Origin: a virus
Reading direction: 5' to 3' (one strand)
DNA length: 41,775 nt
Virus record (IMG/VR): IMGVR_UViG_3300017727_000026
Location: 1-41,775 of that record
Shown: one piece after another, positions 31,307-38,869 of the stretch
Numbering within the stretch: position 1 is the first letter of the stretch
How the letters are laid out: every line of letters begins with the position of its first letter
Program-made: the position numbers and the translations under genes
Notes under the pieces: generated by a model
What the model was told of the DNA's origin: nothing
What the model saw: only the letters and a program-made list of their open reading frames with translations
Databases searched by the model: none

Positions 31307-31315
31307 GAGAGCAAA

Positions 31316-31711
31316 ATGAAACCATACGAAATTTACGAGCAAGTTTTACTAAACTTCGATCGCATGTGGAACGATCCTCGTTTTACACAGCAAGCTAAAG
31401 TTGACATGGCCCAGGAGTGGGTCCGCGCTTTGCCTCCTATTTCTCTTGTTAATCCTGCGTCGACAACATATCGCGCAGTTAGCGAGGCAATTAAACAAAC
31501 GGTTGAGGAGGCTGTTAAAAATGAAAAAACCCCGAGCCTCTATGAACTCAAAGAGCAAGAGGCTGAAAGCAACACCGCAGATCAAAGCAGCATGGACGGA
31601 AAAGAACATGCACATGCATCCGATAAAACGGATGAAAGCAGAGGGCGGCGAAAGGTGGCAAAAGCACCTGGAGCACCTGCGAAGCGTGGGCGCAAAAAAT
31701 CATCGGCCTAA
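31316..31711 (+). CDS. hypothetical protein upstream of and overlapping the small-terminase gene
   Basis: 131 residues. The N-terminal half is folded in appearance (YEIYEQVLLNFDRMWNDPRF); the C-terminal half is low-complexity and charged, ending RKVAKAPGAPAKRGRKKSSA. Its last 190 bases overlap the next gene in another frame. Either the overlap is real (overprinting) or the true functional part is only the N-terminal half. GAGAG lies 7 bases upstream of the start. Confidence 0.55.
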   Translation: MKPYEIYEQVLLNFDRMWNDPRFTQQAKVDMAQEWVRALPPISLVNPASTTYRAVSEAIKQTVEEAVKNEKTPSLYELKEQEAESNTADQSSMDGKEHAHASDKTDESRGRRKVAKAPGAPAKRGRKKSSA

Positions 31712-32051
31712 AGGTCTGCCTGATGGCTGGGGTCGACAACGTGAAGAATTAGCAACTGTTCGTAAAGATATTCGTAAGAAAGCAGAACAAAAGGTCATTG
31801 AAATGCAAGAAGAAGGCATAATTCCAAAAGACGACGATATAGCTTGTCGCGCGGTACAAGTGCTACTTGAGATCGCTGAAGGACCCGACGCTGCTGCTGC
31901 TAAAGCAGGTGCTGCAAAAGCGCTGCTTGAATTTACGAAGCAAAAACCAACTAACAAGGTTGAAGTTAAAGCAGTTGCCGAAGAATGGTTAGCAAGTTTA
32001 GATGACGACAAATCAGAAAGCGAAGATAGTTCGCAAGAAACTGCTGAGTGA
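31521..32051 (+). CDS. terS: putative small terminase subunit
   Basis: 176 residues from ATG 31521, preceded by GAGGAGG 8 bases upstream. The first 60 residues are basic, and the rest is helical with an Ala-rich segment (AEGPDAAAAKAGAAKALLEF) and an acidic tail (EEWLASLDDDKSESEDSSQE). Size, basic N-terminus, acidic C-terminus and position right before the large subunit, overlapping it by 50 bases, suggest TerS, which recognises phage DNA for packaging. No decisive motif, so tentative. Confidence 0.6.
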   Translation: MKKPRASMNSKSKRLKATPQIKAAWTEKNMHMHPIKRMKAEGGERWQKHLEHLRSVGAKNHRPKGLPDGWGRQREELATVRKDIRKKAEQKVIEMQEEGIIPKDDDIACRAVQVLLEIAEGPDAAAAKAGAAKALLEFTKQKPTNKVEVKAVAEEWLASLDDDKSESEDSSQETAE

Positions 32052-33579
32052 TTTTGAGTTTTATGCAAAGAACGCTTTGCTTATAAGAACAAAAGACGGC
32101 GATACAACGCCGCTTAGCTTGAATACGGCACAAAAACAATTGTTAACTGCCGTACAAAAACAATACAAAGAAGAAGGCAAAATACGCGTCATTATTCTTA
32201 AAGCTAGACAAATGGGCTTATCAACGTTTGTTGGTGGTTGGCTTTATTACTGGCTTTCACAGCGCAAAGCACAGCGTGGCTTAGTTGTTACTCACCACGC
32301 TGACAGCACTAGAGCGCTGTTTGATATGACACGGCGTTACCACGAAAACTGTCCTGAACCAGTGAAACCTCAGACAAAATATTCATCGCGCCGTGAACTT
32401 AATTTTAATGTTTTAGACTCATCATACGTTGTTGCGACTGCTGGTGGTGAGTCGGTAGCACGCGGTGAAACTATTACCGTCGCACACTTGTCAGAACTTG
32501 CGTTCTGGTCGCCATCAACAGCTGATGAAAACTTTAACGCAATAATGCAAGCGATACCTAACAAACCGAACACTGCGGTGTTCATTGAATCAACTGCTAA
32601 CGGCGTATCAGGTAAATTTTACGATTTATGGAAAGGTGCTTGTGAAGGCACAAACGGTTTTCTACCGGTATTTTTACCGTGGTACATACAAGAGGAATAT
32701 CAAGAGCCATGCCAGCAAAATGTGGAACTAAGTCCGGACGAAGAAAGACTAAAAAAAGAGCATCATCTTACGGTGGAGCAACTCGCGTTTCGAAGAAAAA
32801 AAGTAGCACAAAACGGGCTTGACCTTTTTAAGCAAGAATACCCTTCAAACGCTGATGAAGCGTTCCTGACATCAGGGCGCCCTATATTCAACCCAGAGCA
32901 GCTTGTGCGCATGCTAGAGACTGCGGAGAAACCTGTTGGTCGCTATGCATTAGAGAATGATGAGTGGCAACCTCACGCGCGTGGTGAGCTAACTCTTTAT
33001 GAAGAAGTAGTGCCGGGCGAGACCTACACAATAGGTGCCGACGTTGCTATGGGTATACGAGGCGGCGACTTTTCAGTTGCGCAAGTATTAGACGGCAAGA
33101 AAAAATTAGTTGGCTGTTATCGAGCACATGTACATCCTGACTTTTTCGCAGATGTACTGTTGCGTTTAGGCGAATTTTTCAACGACGCTTATATAATATG
33201 TGAAAGCAACTCTCACGGCTTGCTCACATGTACTCGTCTTTATAAAGATTACGACTATGCAAACTTTCATACAGAAATTGTAGTCGACAAAATTAGTGAC
33301 AAAGAAACTGTAAAGCTAGGCTTTGCAACAACGGCAAAATCAAAACCATTAGCAATAAACGAGCTGCGCGCCTCTTTGCGTATGGACGAAATGCTAATAC
33401 ACGACAAGGTAACATTGCGCGAGCTGCTTACTTATATTGAAACAGAAACAGGTGCGATGGAAGCTGAAGCAGGCTGTCACGACGACTGCGTAATGGCATT
33501 AGCATTAGCGAATTATGCCCACCAGCAAGGCTGGGAACCACTGAATACATACGATAACTATTACAGCGAGGCCATATAA
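32002..33579 (+). CDS. terL: large terminase subunit (ATPase and nuclease)
   Basis: 525 residues. It drives DNA into the prohead and cuts it. The ATPase motif is LKARQMGLST (66-75, Walker A variant), with VAHLSELAFW (Walker B region) and IESTANG (coupling motif). The nuclease domain has D347 in GADVAMGIRGGDFS and D494/D495 in CHDDCVMA, the RNase H-like metal site. The start at 32002 lies within the preceding gene and lacks a strong Shine-Dalgarno; no better in-frame start exists before the ATPase motif. The stop overlaps the portal start (TAATG). Confidence 0.94.
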   Translation: MTTNQKAKIVRKKLLSDFEFYAKNALLIRTKDGDTTPLSLNTAQKQLLTAVQKQYKEEGKIRVIILKARQMGLSTFVGGWLYYWLSQRKAQRGLVVTHHADSTRALFDMTRRYHENCPEPVKPQTKYSSRRELNFNVLDSSYVVATAGGESVARGETITVAHLSELAFWSPSTADENFNAIMQAIPNKPNTAVFIESTANGVSGKFYDLWKGACEGTNGFLPVFLPWYIQEEYQEPCQQNVELSPDEERLKKEHHLTVEQLAFRRKKVAQNGLDLFKQEYPSNADEAFLTSGRPIFNPEQLVRMLETAEKPVGRYALENDEWQPHARGELTLYEEVVPGETYTIGADVAMGIRGGDFSVAQVLDGKKKLVGCYRAHVHPDFFADVLLRLGEFFNDAYIICESNSHGLLTCTRLYKDYDYANFHTEIVVDKISDKETVKLGFATTAKSKPLAINELRASLRMDEMLIHDKVTLRELLTYIETETGAMEAEAGCHDDCVMALALANYAHQQGWEPLNTYDNYYSEAI

Positions 33580-35609
33580 TGGCACACGAATTTAAAGCAA
33601 TTACTCAAGACGAGCTACTTCAGCTTGTGCAAGAAGAGATCCGAGGTTCAATCGGATACTCTGATGGCGATATGAGTAACGAGCGTCAGGAGATACTTCG
33701 CTACTATCATGGCGAACTACCTGAACGACAAAGCAACGGGAACAGCAGCTACGTATCACAAGATGTGTATGATGGCGTTGAAGGTCTCAAGGCTTTGCTG
33801 CTCGAAACATTTAGCGCCGGGACCGACGTAATTCAGTTTGCGCCACAAAACGGCGATGACGTTGCAAAAGCTCGTGTTTGCACTGCTTACACAAACTACA
33901 TCATCCATCGCCAGAACGACGGTTTTAGTATTTACCGTGACGTTTTGCACGACGCCCTCATCGCACGTAATGGCGTAGCAAAAGTATATTGGGACCAAGC
34001 TGAGGAAGTTATCGAGGAAGAGTTTGAAGATCTGTTGCCTGACGAGATTGATGCGCTTTTAGCAGATCCAAAAGCAGAACTTTCAAACTTAAACGATGTC
34101 GACGGCAGATTTAGTGGCACGCTACGAATTACTAAAAATAAATCACAAATCCGCATTGAGGTCGTACCGCCAGAAGAATTTGTAATAAGCCCAATGTCAC
34201 AGCACATGAACGATGGCTTTGTTGCTCATAGACGTATCATGCGCAAAGCTGATTTGCTTGCGATGGGCTTTGATCCTGATCTTATTGACGAGATTGGCAG
34301 CGAGGAAGATCCGCTTGGTGAAAATTATGCTGAGCGTTATTACCGACACGAACAAACTGGTCCGTCAAAATTATCGCCTGATGAACTTAATAACCAAGAG
34401 CAGATGCAAGAGATCGTAGTATACGAGTCTTATGTTGAAGCTGATATGGAAGGTGATGGCCTTGCGCGTCTGTACAAATGTATAAGCGCCGGCAACACAG
34501 TTCTTGACTGCGAGCAAGTTGATAGACGACCGTTTATCTGCTTTGCAGCCATACCTACATCACACACATACTACGGCGAAAATTTTGCGTATAAACTTGT
34601 GCCTACACAAAATGCGCGAACAGCACTTATGCGGTCTATTCTTGACCACGCTGCCGTAACAACGAACCCACGCTACTTAGTTAACAAAGGTTCCTTAACT
34701 AATCCTCGCGAGCTGTTAGACAATCGCCTTGGCGGTATTGTTAATGTAACTCGCCCTGACGGTGTAGTGCCGTTATCACAAAATCCGCTAAACCCATTTA
34801 TATTTCAAACAATACAGGCGCTCGAAGATGACGCTGAAAATACAAGTGGTATTAGCAAGCTATCGCAAGGTTTAAATAAAGATGCTGTTAGCAAGCAGAA
34901 CTCTGCTGCAATGGTCGAAAACCTTGTTTCACTGTCACAACAACGAAGCAAAATTGTTGCGCGTAATTTCGCAAACAACTTCTTAAAACCACTGTTTATG
35001 GAAGTTTACAGACTTGCTGTTGAAAACGAAGATGAAGAAAAAATAGTCGACGTTGCCGGTGAGTATGTTGCGATAGCACCATCGGAGTGGGAACAACGCA
35101 AAGATGTTGAAGTGTCGTTTAAGCTAGGCTACGGCGAGCAAGAACGAGAAGCACAAAAATATCAAGCGCTACATACCGCACTTACACAAGATCCAGGCGT
35201 ACAGCCATTTTATAGCCCGCAAGGTCGCTATGCAATGATCCGCCAGATTATGCTCAGCGCAGGCATCAAGGATGTCGACACATATTTGTTGCCACCTGAG
35301 AAAGTGCAGCCACCCCAGCCCTCCAAGCAAGAGCAAATGCAACAGCAATTGCTAATGAAACAAATCGAGCTTGAAGAGCGCAAGGTCGCACTGGCTGAGC
35401 AAGAAGCTGCTTTGAAAGCACGCATGGAAGAACGCAAGTTCGGTCTGCAAACTCAAGAAGCACAACTGCAAGCAGCAGCCAAATACAGCGAAGAAGAGCG
35501 TCGTGACTTCGATTCAGAAGTACGCGCAGACATCGCATACAAAGAGCTTGAGCTTGCAGAAAAATCAGAAGACGAAAACCGCACAACGGTAATTTCGCCA
35601 AACGCATAA
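33579..35609 (+). CDS. portal protein
   Basis: 676 residues, about the size of P22-type portal (725). It forms the dodecameric DNA entry ring at one capsid vertex. The family is indicated by the N-terminal region (EILRYYHGELPERQSNGNSS, VYDGVEGLKALLLETFSAGT), the conserved GENFAYKLVPTQNARTALMR block near 335 and VTRPDGVVPLSQNP. The last 110 residues are a Gln/Glu/Lys-rich coiled coil (MQQQLLMKQIELEERKVALA), a barrel-type extension. Directly downstream of terL. Confidence 0.88.
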   Translation: MAHEFKAITQDELLQLVQEEIRGSIGYSDGDMSNERQEILRYYHGELPERQSNGNSSYVSQDVYDGVEGLKALLLETFSAGTDVIQFAPQNGDDVAKARVCTAYTNYIIHRQNDGFSIYRDVLHDALIARNGVAKVYWDQAEEVIEEEFEDLLPDEIDALLADPKAELSNLNDVDGRFSGTLRITKNKSQIRIEVVPPEEFVISPMSQHMNDGFVAHRRIMRKADLLAMGFDPDLIDEIGSEEDPLGENYAERYYRHEQTGPSKLSPDELNNQEQMQEIVVYESYVEADMEGDGLARLYKCISAGNTVLDCEQVDRRPFICFAAIPTSHTYYGENFAYKLVPTQNARTALMRSILDHAAVTTNPRYLVNKGSLTNPRELLDNRLGGIVNVTRPDGVVPLSQNPLNPFIFQTIQALEDDAENTSGISKLSQGLNKDAVSKQNSAAMVENLVSLSQQRSKIVARNFANNFLKPLFMEVYRLAVENEDEEKIVDVAGEYVAIAPSEWEQRKDVEVSFKLGYGEQEREAQKYQALHTALTQDPGVQPFYSPQGRYAMIRQIMLSAGIKDVDTYLLPPEKVQPPQPSKQEQMQQQLLMKQIELEERKVALAEQEAALKARMEERKFGLQTQEAQLQAAAKYSEEERRDFDSEVRADIAYKELELAEKSEDENRTTVISPNA

Positions 35610-35618
35610 GGAAGCAAA

Positions 35619-35867
35619 ATGAAGGAGCAAGACATCATTGAGCGTGGAACTGCTGCGGAGTTTCTATTAAAAGACGAAACTTTTCAACGCACAGTCCAAC
35701 GCTTAATCGATCAAAATATTAACATTTTTCTAAATAGCACGCCCACAGAAAACGACGTACGCGATATTGCGTACCATACGACGCGTGCACTTTCAGACAT
35801 TGTTAATACATTAAAACAAGAAGCGCTGATGAAAGCGCAGATCATGGAGCAAAATGATAATGAGTGA
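35619..35867 (+). CDS. small hypothetical protein between portal and scaffold
   Basis: 82 residues, helical and acidic (MKEQDIIERGTAAEFLLKDE; VRDIAYHTTRALSDIVNTLK). AAGGAAG lies upstream. It overlaps the scaffold start by 14 bases. Its place suggests a head-assembly accessory role, but nothing in the sequence shows one. Confidence 0.7.
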   Translation: MKEQDIIERGTAAEFLLKDETFQRTVQRLIDQNINIFLNSTPTENDVRDIAYHTTRALSDIVNTLKQEALMKAQIMEQNDNE

Positions 35868-36876
35868 GACTACTAAAAGCGTCCCTCAGACCGAAACTGA
35901 GCAGCAGCCAACAGTGACTGCTGCCGTTAATGCATTTCTTGATAAATGGGAAGACTCTCCTACCGAGACATCAGAACCAGTATCAGAAAGCGAAGCCGAA
36001 GTTGCAGATACAAGCGATGAGCAACTCGAAGCTACTCAAGATCAAGAGGCAATCGAAGAAGTTGCTGACCTTGGTGAAGAAGAATTAGTCTACGAAGATG
36101 AAATAGTCGACAGCGAAGAAGTCCAATATGAGACGGCTCCAGACGATTATGTAACACAAATCAAAGTAGGCGAAGAACTTCACGAAGTATCAGTTGCAGA
36201 TTTAAAACGTCTGTATGGTCAAGAAAAATCGCTAACACAAAAATCACAACAAGTTTCAGAACAACGCAAATCTCTTGATACAGAGCTTGAACGAACACAA
36301 GCAGCTTACGGAGTGCTACTACAAAAAGCGCAAGAAAAACTTCAGCCGTACACTGAAGTAGACATGCTCGTTGCGTCCAAACAAATGAACGACGACGAGT
36401 TTGCTCAATTGCGCAAAGAAGCACAGTCTGCTTATGACGAGTACAACTTTCTTGCTCAAGAGGCAGGTAAATTCCACGAAAATCTCAAGCAAGCCCGCGA
36501 AAAGGAAATCGCAAAACAGGCTGCTGAGGCACACAACACGTTAAAAGCTGACATACCTGAATGGAACGAAGATTTGTACAATGCAGTACGCGACTGGGGT
36601 GCAACACAAGGTTTAGACCGTGATGCACTTAATAATCTAGTCGATCCTGCTGCAATCAAAGTTTTACTTAAAGCAATGAAGTACGATCGGAGTAAGAAGG
36701 TGGCAGTTAAAAAACGTGGTGCAGCACCTCGCAAGGTAATTAAACCTGGTGCGTCCGCTCCTGCACAAACAAAACAAGCGCGAGCCGGTCGGCAAGCTAT
36801 GGAAAAGCTAACGAAAACTGGCAGCACGCAGGATGCAACAAACGCATTTTTACAACGTTGGTCTGATGGAGCTTAA
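35854..36876 (+). CDS. scaffold protein
   Basis: 340 residues (alternative ATG at 35860). It guides capsid assembly and leaves before maturation. Classic features: a very acidic N-terminal third (EEVADLGEEELVYEDEIVDS), a long coiled coil at about 130-240 and a basic C-terminal part (RSKKVAVKKRGAAPRKVIKP). The motif NAFLDKWED near residues 26-34 reappears as NAFLQRWSD at 330-338, the very C-terminus, so the two ends carry the same short motif. Lies directly before the capsid gene. Confidence 0.85.
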   Translation: MIMSETTKSVPQTETEQQPTVTAAVNAFLDKWEDSPTETSEPVSESEAEVADTSDEQLEATQDQEAIEEVADLGEEELVYEDEIVDSEEVQYETAPDDYVTQIKVGEELHEVSVADLKRLYGQEKSLTQKSQQVSEQRKSLDTELERTQAAYGVLLQKAQEKLQPYTEVDMLVASKQMNDDEFAQLRKEAQSAYDEYNFLAQEAGKFHENLKQAREKEIAKQAAEAHNTLKADIPEWNEDLYNAVRDWGATQGLDRDALNNLVDPAAIKVLLKAMKYDRSKKVAVKKRGAAPRKVIKPGASAPAQTKQARAGRQAMEKLTKTGSTQDATNAFLQRWSDGA

Positions 36877-36899
36877 CTTTCTAATACAAGGACCTAAAC

Positions 36900-37844
36900 A
36901 TGGCTACGTATCAAACATATACGCAGGTTGGTCTGAAGGAAGACGTCAGCGATATTATTTCAAATATTTCGCCAACAACGACGCCTTTCCTAAGTTCAAT
37001 CGGCACCGAGAGTGTTCATAACACTCTTTTTCAGTGGCAAGAAGATTCGCTTGCCTCGACTGCAGAAAATGCAGAAGTTGAAGGCTTTACGGCTAGCAGT
37101 GCAACACTGTCGCCAACCACAATGCGTTCAAACCACACACAAATTCAATCGAAAACCGTAAAAATCTCCGGCACTAACGATGCTGTAGATGCTTACGGAC
37201 GCGCACAAGAAACCGCATATCAACTTTCGAAGAAAGCTGCTGAGTTTAAGCGAGACATTGAATTTAACTTGGTTGGTGACCGTACAACTGGTGGCAACAA
37301 TGCTGCTGCTGGTAACGCCACAACTGCTCGGTTTACAGCAAATATTCACGGTAATGACGCCGGATCAGCTGCTGTTATTAACTCTGCCGTTATCGAAGAT
37401 GTAGGTACTTCTGGTACTGCTGCAGCCCTAACGGAACAAGACATCCTGAACCTTGGCGACAAGCTATATGACGAAGGAGCAACAGCTTCAGTGCTTATGA
37501 TTAAGCCAGCTGACTCTTTGGTCATTGCAGGATTTACACGTTCTGCTGTTGGCTCAGGTAACGCTCGTCAAGAGCACTTTGTTAACGGTGGTCGCACATT
37601 GATGAACGTGGTTGACGTTTATATTTCGCCTTACGGTGAATATCGCGTTGTTATGAACCGCTTTATCAAAACATCGACCGCACTTCTTTACGATCCGGAG
37701 AACTGGAAAATTTGTGAGCTTCGCCCAATGACGCGCGAACTGCTTGCTAAAACCGGTGATGCGGATACTCACATGATGGTAACCGAATACGGTCTGAAGC
37801 ACGCTAATTACAAGTCTTCAGGCATGCTCCGTTACATCAGCTAG
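36900..37844 (+). CDS. major capsid protein, DUF5309 / SU10 MCP type
   Basis: 314 residues. It should form the icosahedral shell with an HK97-like fold. The pattern GLKEDVSDIISNISPTTTPF, then NHTQIQSKTVKISGT, then ELRPMTRELLAKTGDADTHM is that of the SU10-like capsid family (DUF5309). AAGGA lies 9 bases before the start. A strong hairpin follows the stop, as Tphi follows gene 10 of T7. The adjacent scaffold supports the call. Confidence 0.9.
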   Translation: MATYQTYTQVGLKEDVSDIISNISPTTTPFLSSIGTESVHNTLFQWQEDSLASTAENAEVEGFTASSATLSPTTMRSNHTQIQSKTVKISGTNDAVDAYGRAQETAYQLSKKAAEFKRDIEFNLVGDRTTGGNNAAAGNATTARFTANIHGNDAGSAAVINSAVIEDVGTSGTAAALTEQDILNLGDKLYDEGATASVLMIKPADSLVIAGFTRSAVGSGNARQEHFVNGGRTLMNVVDVYISPYGEYRVVMNRFIKTSTALLYDPENWKICELRPMTRELLAKTGDADTHMMVTEYGLKHANYKSSGMLRYIS

Positions 37845-37850
37845 GTAAGT

Positions 37851-37890
37851 GTGCCCGCGGGGATTTTGCTCTCCTTTGCCTCGCGGGCAC
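37851..37890 (+). terminator. hairpin after the capsid gene
   Basis: GTGCCCGCG (37851-37859) and CGCGGGCAC (37882-37890) form a perfect 9-bp stem around a 22-nt loop. No T-tract follows, so it may act as a leaky terminator or mRNA 3' stabiliser that raises capsid expression over downstream genes. Confidence 0.65.
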
Positions 37891-37910
37891 CTCTACCTAA
37901 AAGGATAGAT

Positions 37911-38207
37911 ATGACAAAAATTATTGATAGTGATTTTACAATCAAACAAGAAGGTGACGACCTTTTCCGCGTCACCAAACAAAACATACCAGCATCATTT
38001 TTAAAGCAACTGCACGACGAAAAACATGAGTCAAATGGCGTTACAGCTAGTGGCGAAATGGTCAAGCTCGCAAGCATACCAGTAGCAGTAGTCGAACACA
38101 TGCAACGCGAAGGCATTGACGTTTATAAAGCTCCAATTAAGGACATTATTAAGTGGCTTAGAAATCATGACATGGATGGATTTTTAACGAGCACTAAGAG
38201 ATTATAA
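37911..38207 (+). CDS. hypothetical head protein
   Basis: 98 residues from ATG 37911 with AAGGAT 4-9 bases upstream; the frame upstream to 37851 lies in the hairpin. Mixed alpha/beta composition (DSDFTIKQEGDDLFRVTKQN; SIPVAVVEHMQREGIDVYKA). It overlaps the adaptor gene by one base (TAATG). Proteins of this position are often head completion or decoration factors; no evidence here. Confidence 0.7.
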   Translation: MTKIIDSDFTIKQEGDDLFRVTKQNIPASFLKQLHDEKHESNGVTASGEMVKLASIPVAVVEHMQREGIDVYKAPIKDIIKWLRNHDMDGFLTSTKRL

Positions 38208-38860
38208 TGGCCACTTTTGCAGAACTCAAAGCAGACGTAATTAACTTGATTAACCGTACTGACTGCACCGACACGCTGTCAGGAACATTTGTAAATCAAG
38301 CTATACGAAATATCGCGCGTACTCTGCGTATACCATCGTTGGAGTCAAAGTACACGGCAACAGTCGGTACATCTGCGCAAACGGTGTTTAATACAACGAC
38401 ACAAGAATTATCAATACCAGGTGATTTTCTTGAAACTGTTTATCTGTATACAGACGATAGAATTTTACAAAGAGTTCCGCTGCGTCAATTTATAGAGCTG
38501 ACAGGATCTGTGCCTTCTAGTGGCAAGCCTAGATACTACACACGTATTCAGAATAACTTTGTAGTAAAGCCCGCCCCTGATGCAGGAACTGTGATTAACC
38601 TAATTTATCACAGCGATCCGGCTGTCCTAACAAACAACACCGACACTAATATTTTGTCTATTGTATCTCCTGATCTCGTTGTCTATGGCGCACTATTATA
38701 TGCGTGCGACTATTTTAACGATCAGCGCAAAGAAGAGTTTGGCAAGACATACTCTGGTATTTATCAAGCTGTCGAAGATCTAAATAATTCTACCGATATG
38801 GCAACTAGTGACTCAGCTATACAGCCGAGCTTTAACTACGAACCAGATCTTTTTAACTAA
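38207..38860 (+). CDS. head-tail adaptor protein (SU10-like)
   Basis: 217 residues. It should bind the portal and join it to the tail. The N-terminal ATFAELKADVINLINRTDCT, then FVNQAIRNIARTLRIPSLES, and the beta region IPGDFLETVYLYTDDRILQR are typical of podoviral adaptor proteins paired with DUF5309 capsids. The C-terminal helix contains ALLYACDYFNDQRKEEFGKT. Location after the capsid agrees. Confidence 0.75.
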   Translation: MATFAELKADVINLINRTDCTDTLSGTFVNQAIRNIARTLRIPSLESKYTATVGTSAQTVFNTTTQELSIPGDFLETVYLYTDDRILQRVPLRQFIELTGSVPSSGKPRYYTRIQNNFVVKPAPDAGTVINLIYHSDPAVLTNNTDTNILSIVSPDLVVYGALLYACDYFNDQRKEEFGKTYSGIYQAVEDLNNSTDMATSDSAIQPSFNYEPDLFN

Positions 38861-38869
38861 GGTAAAAAA

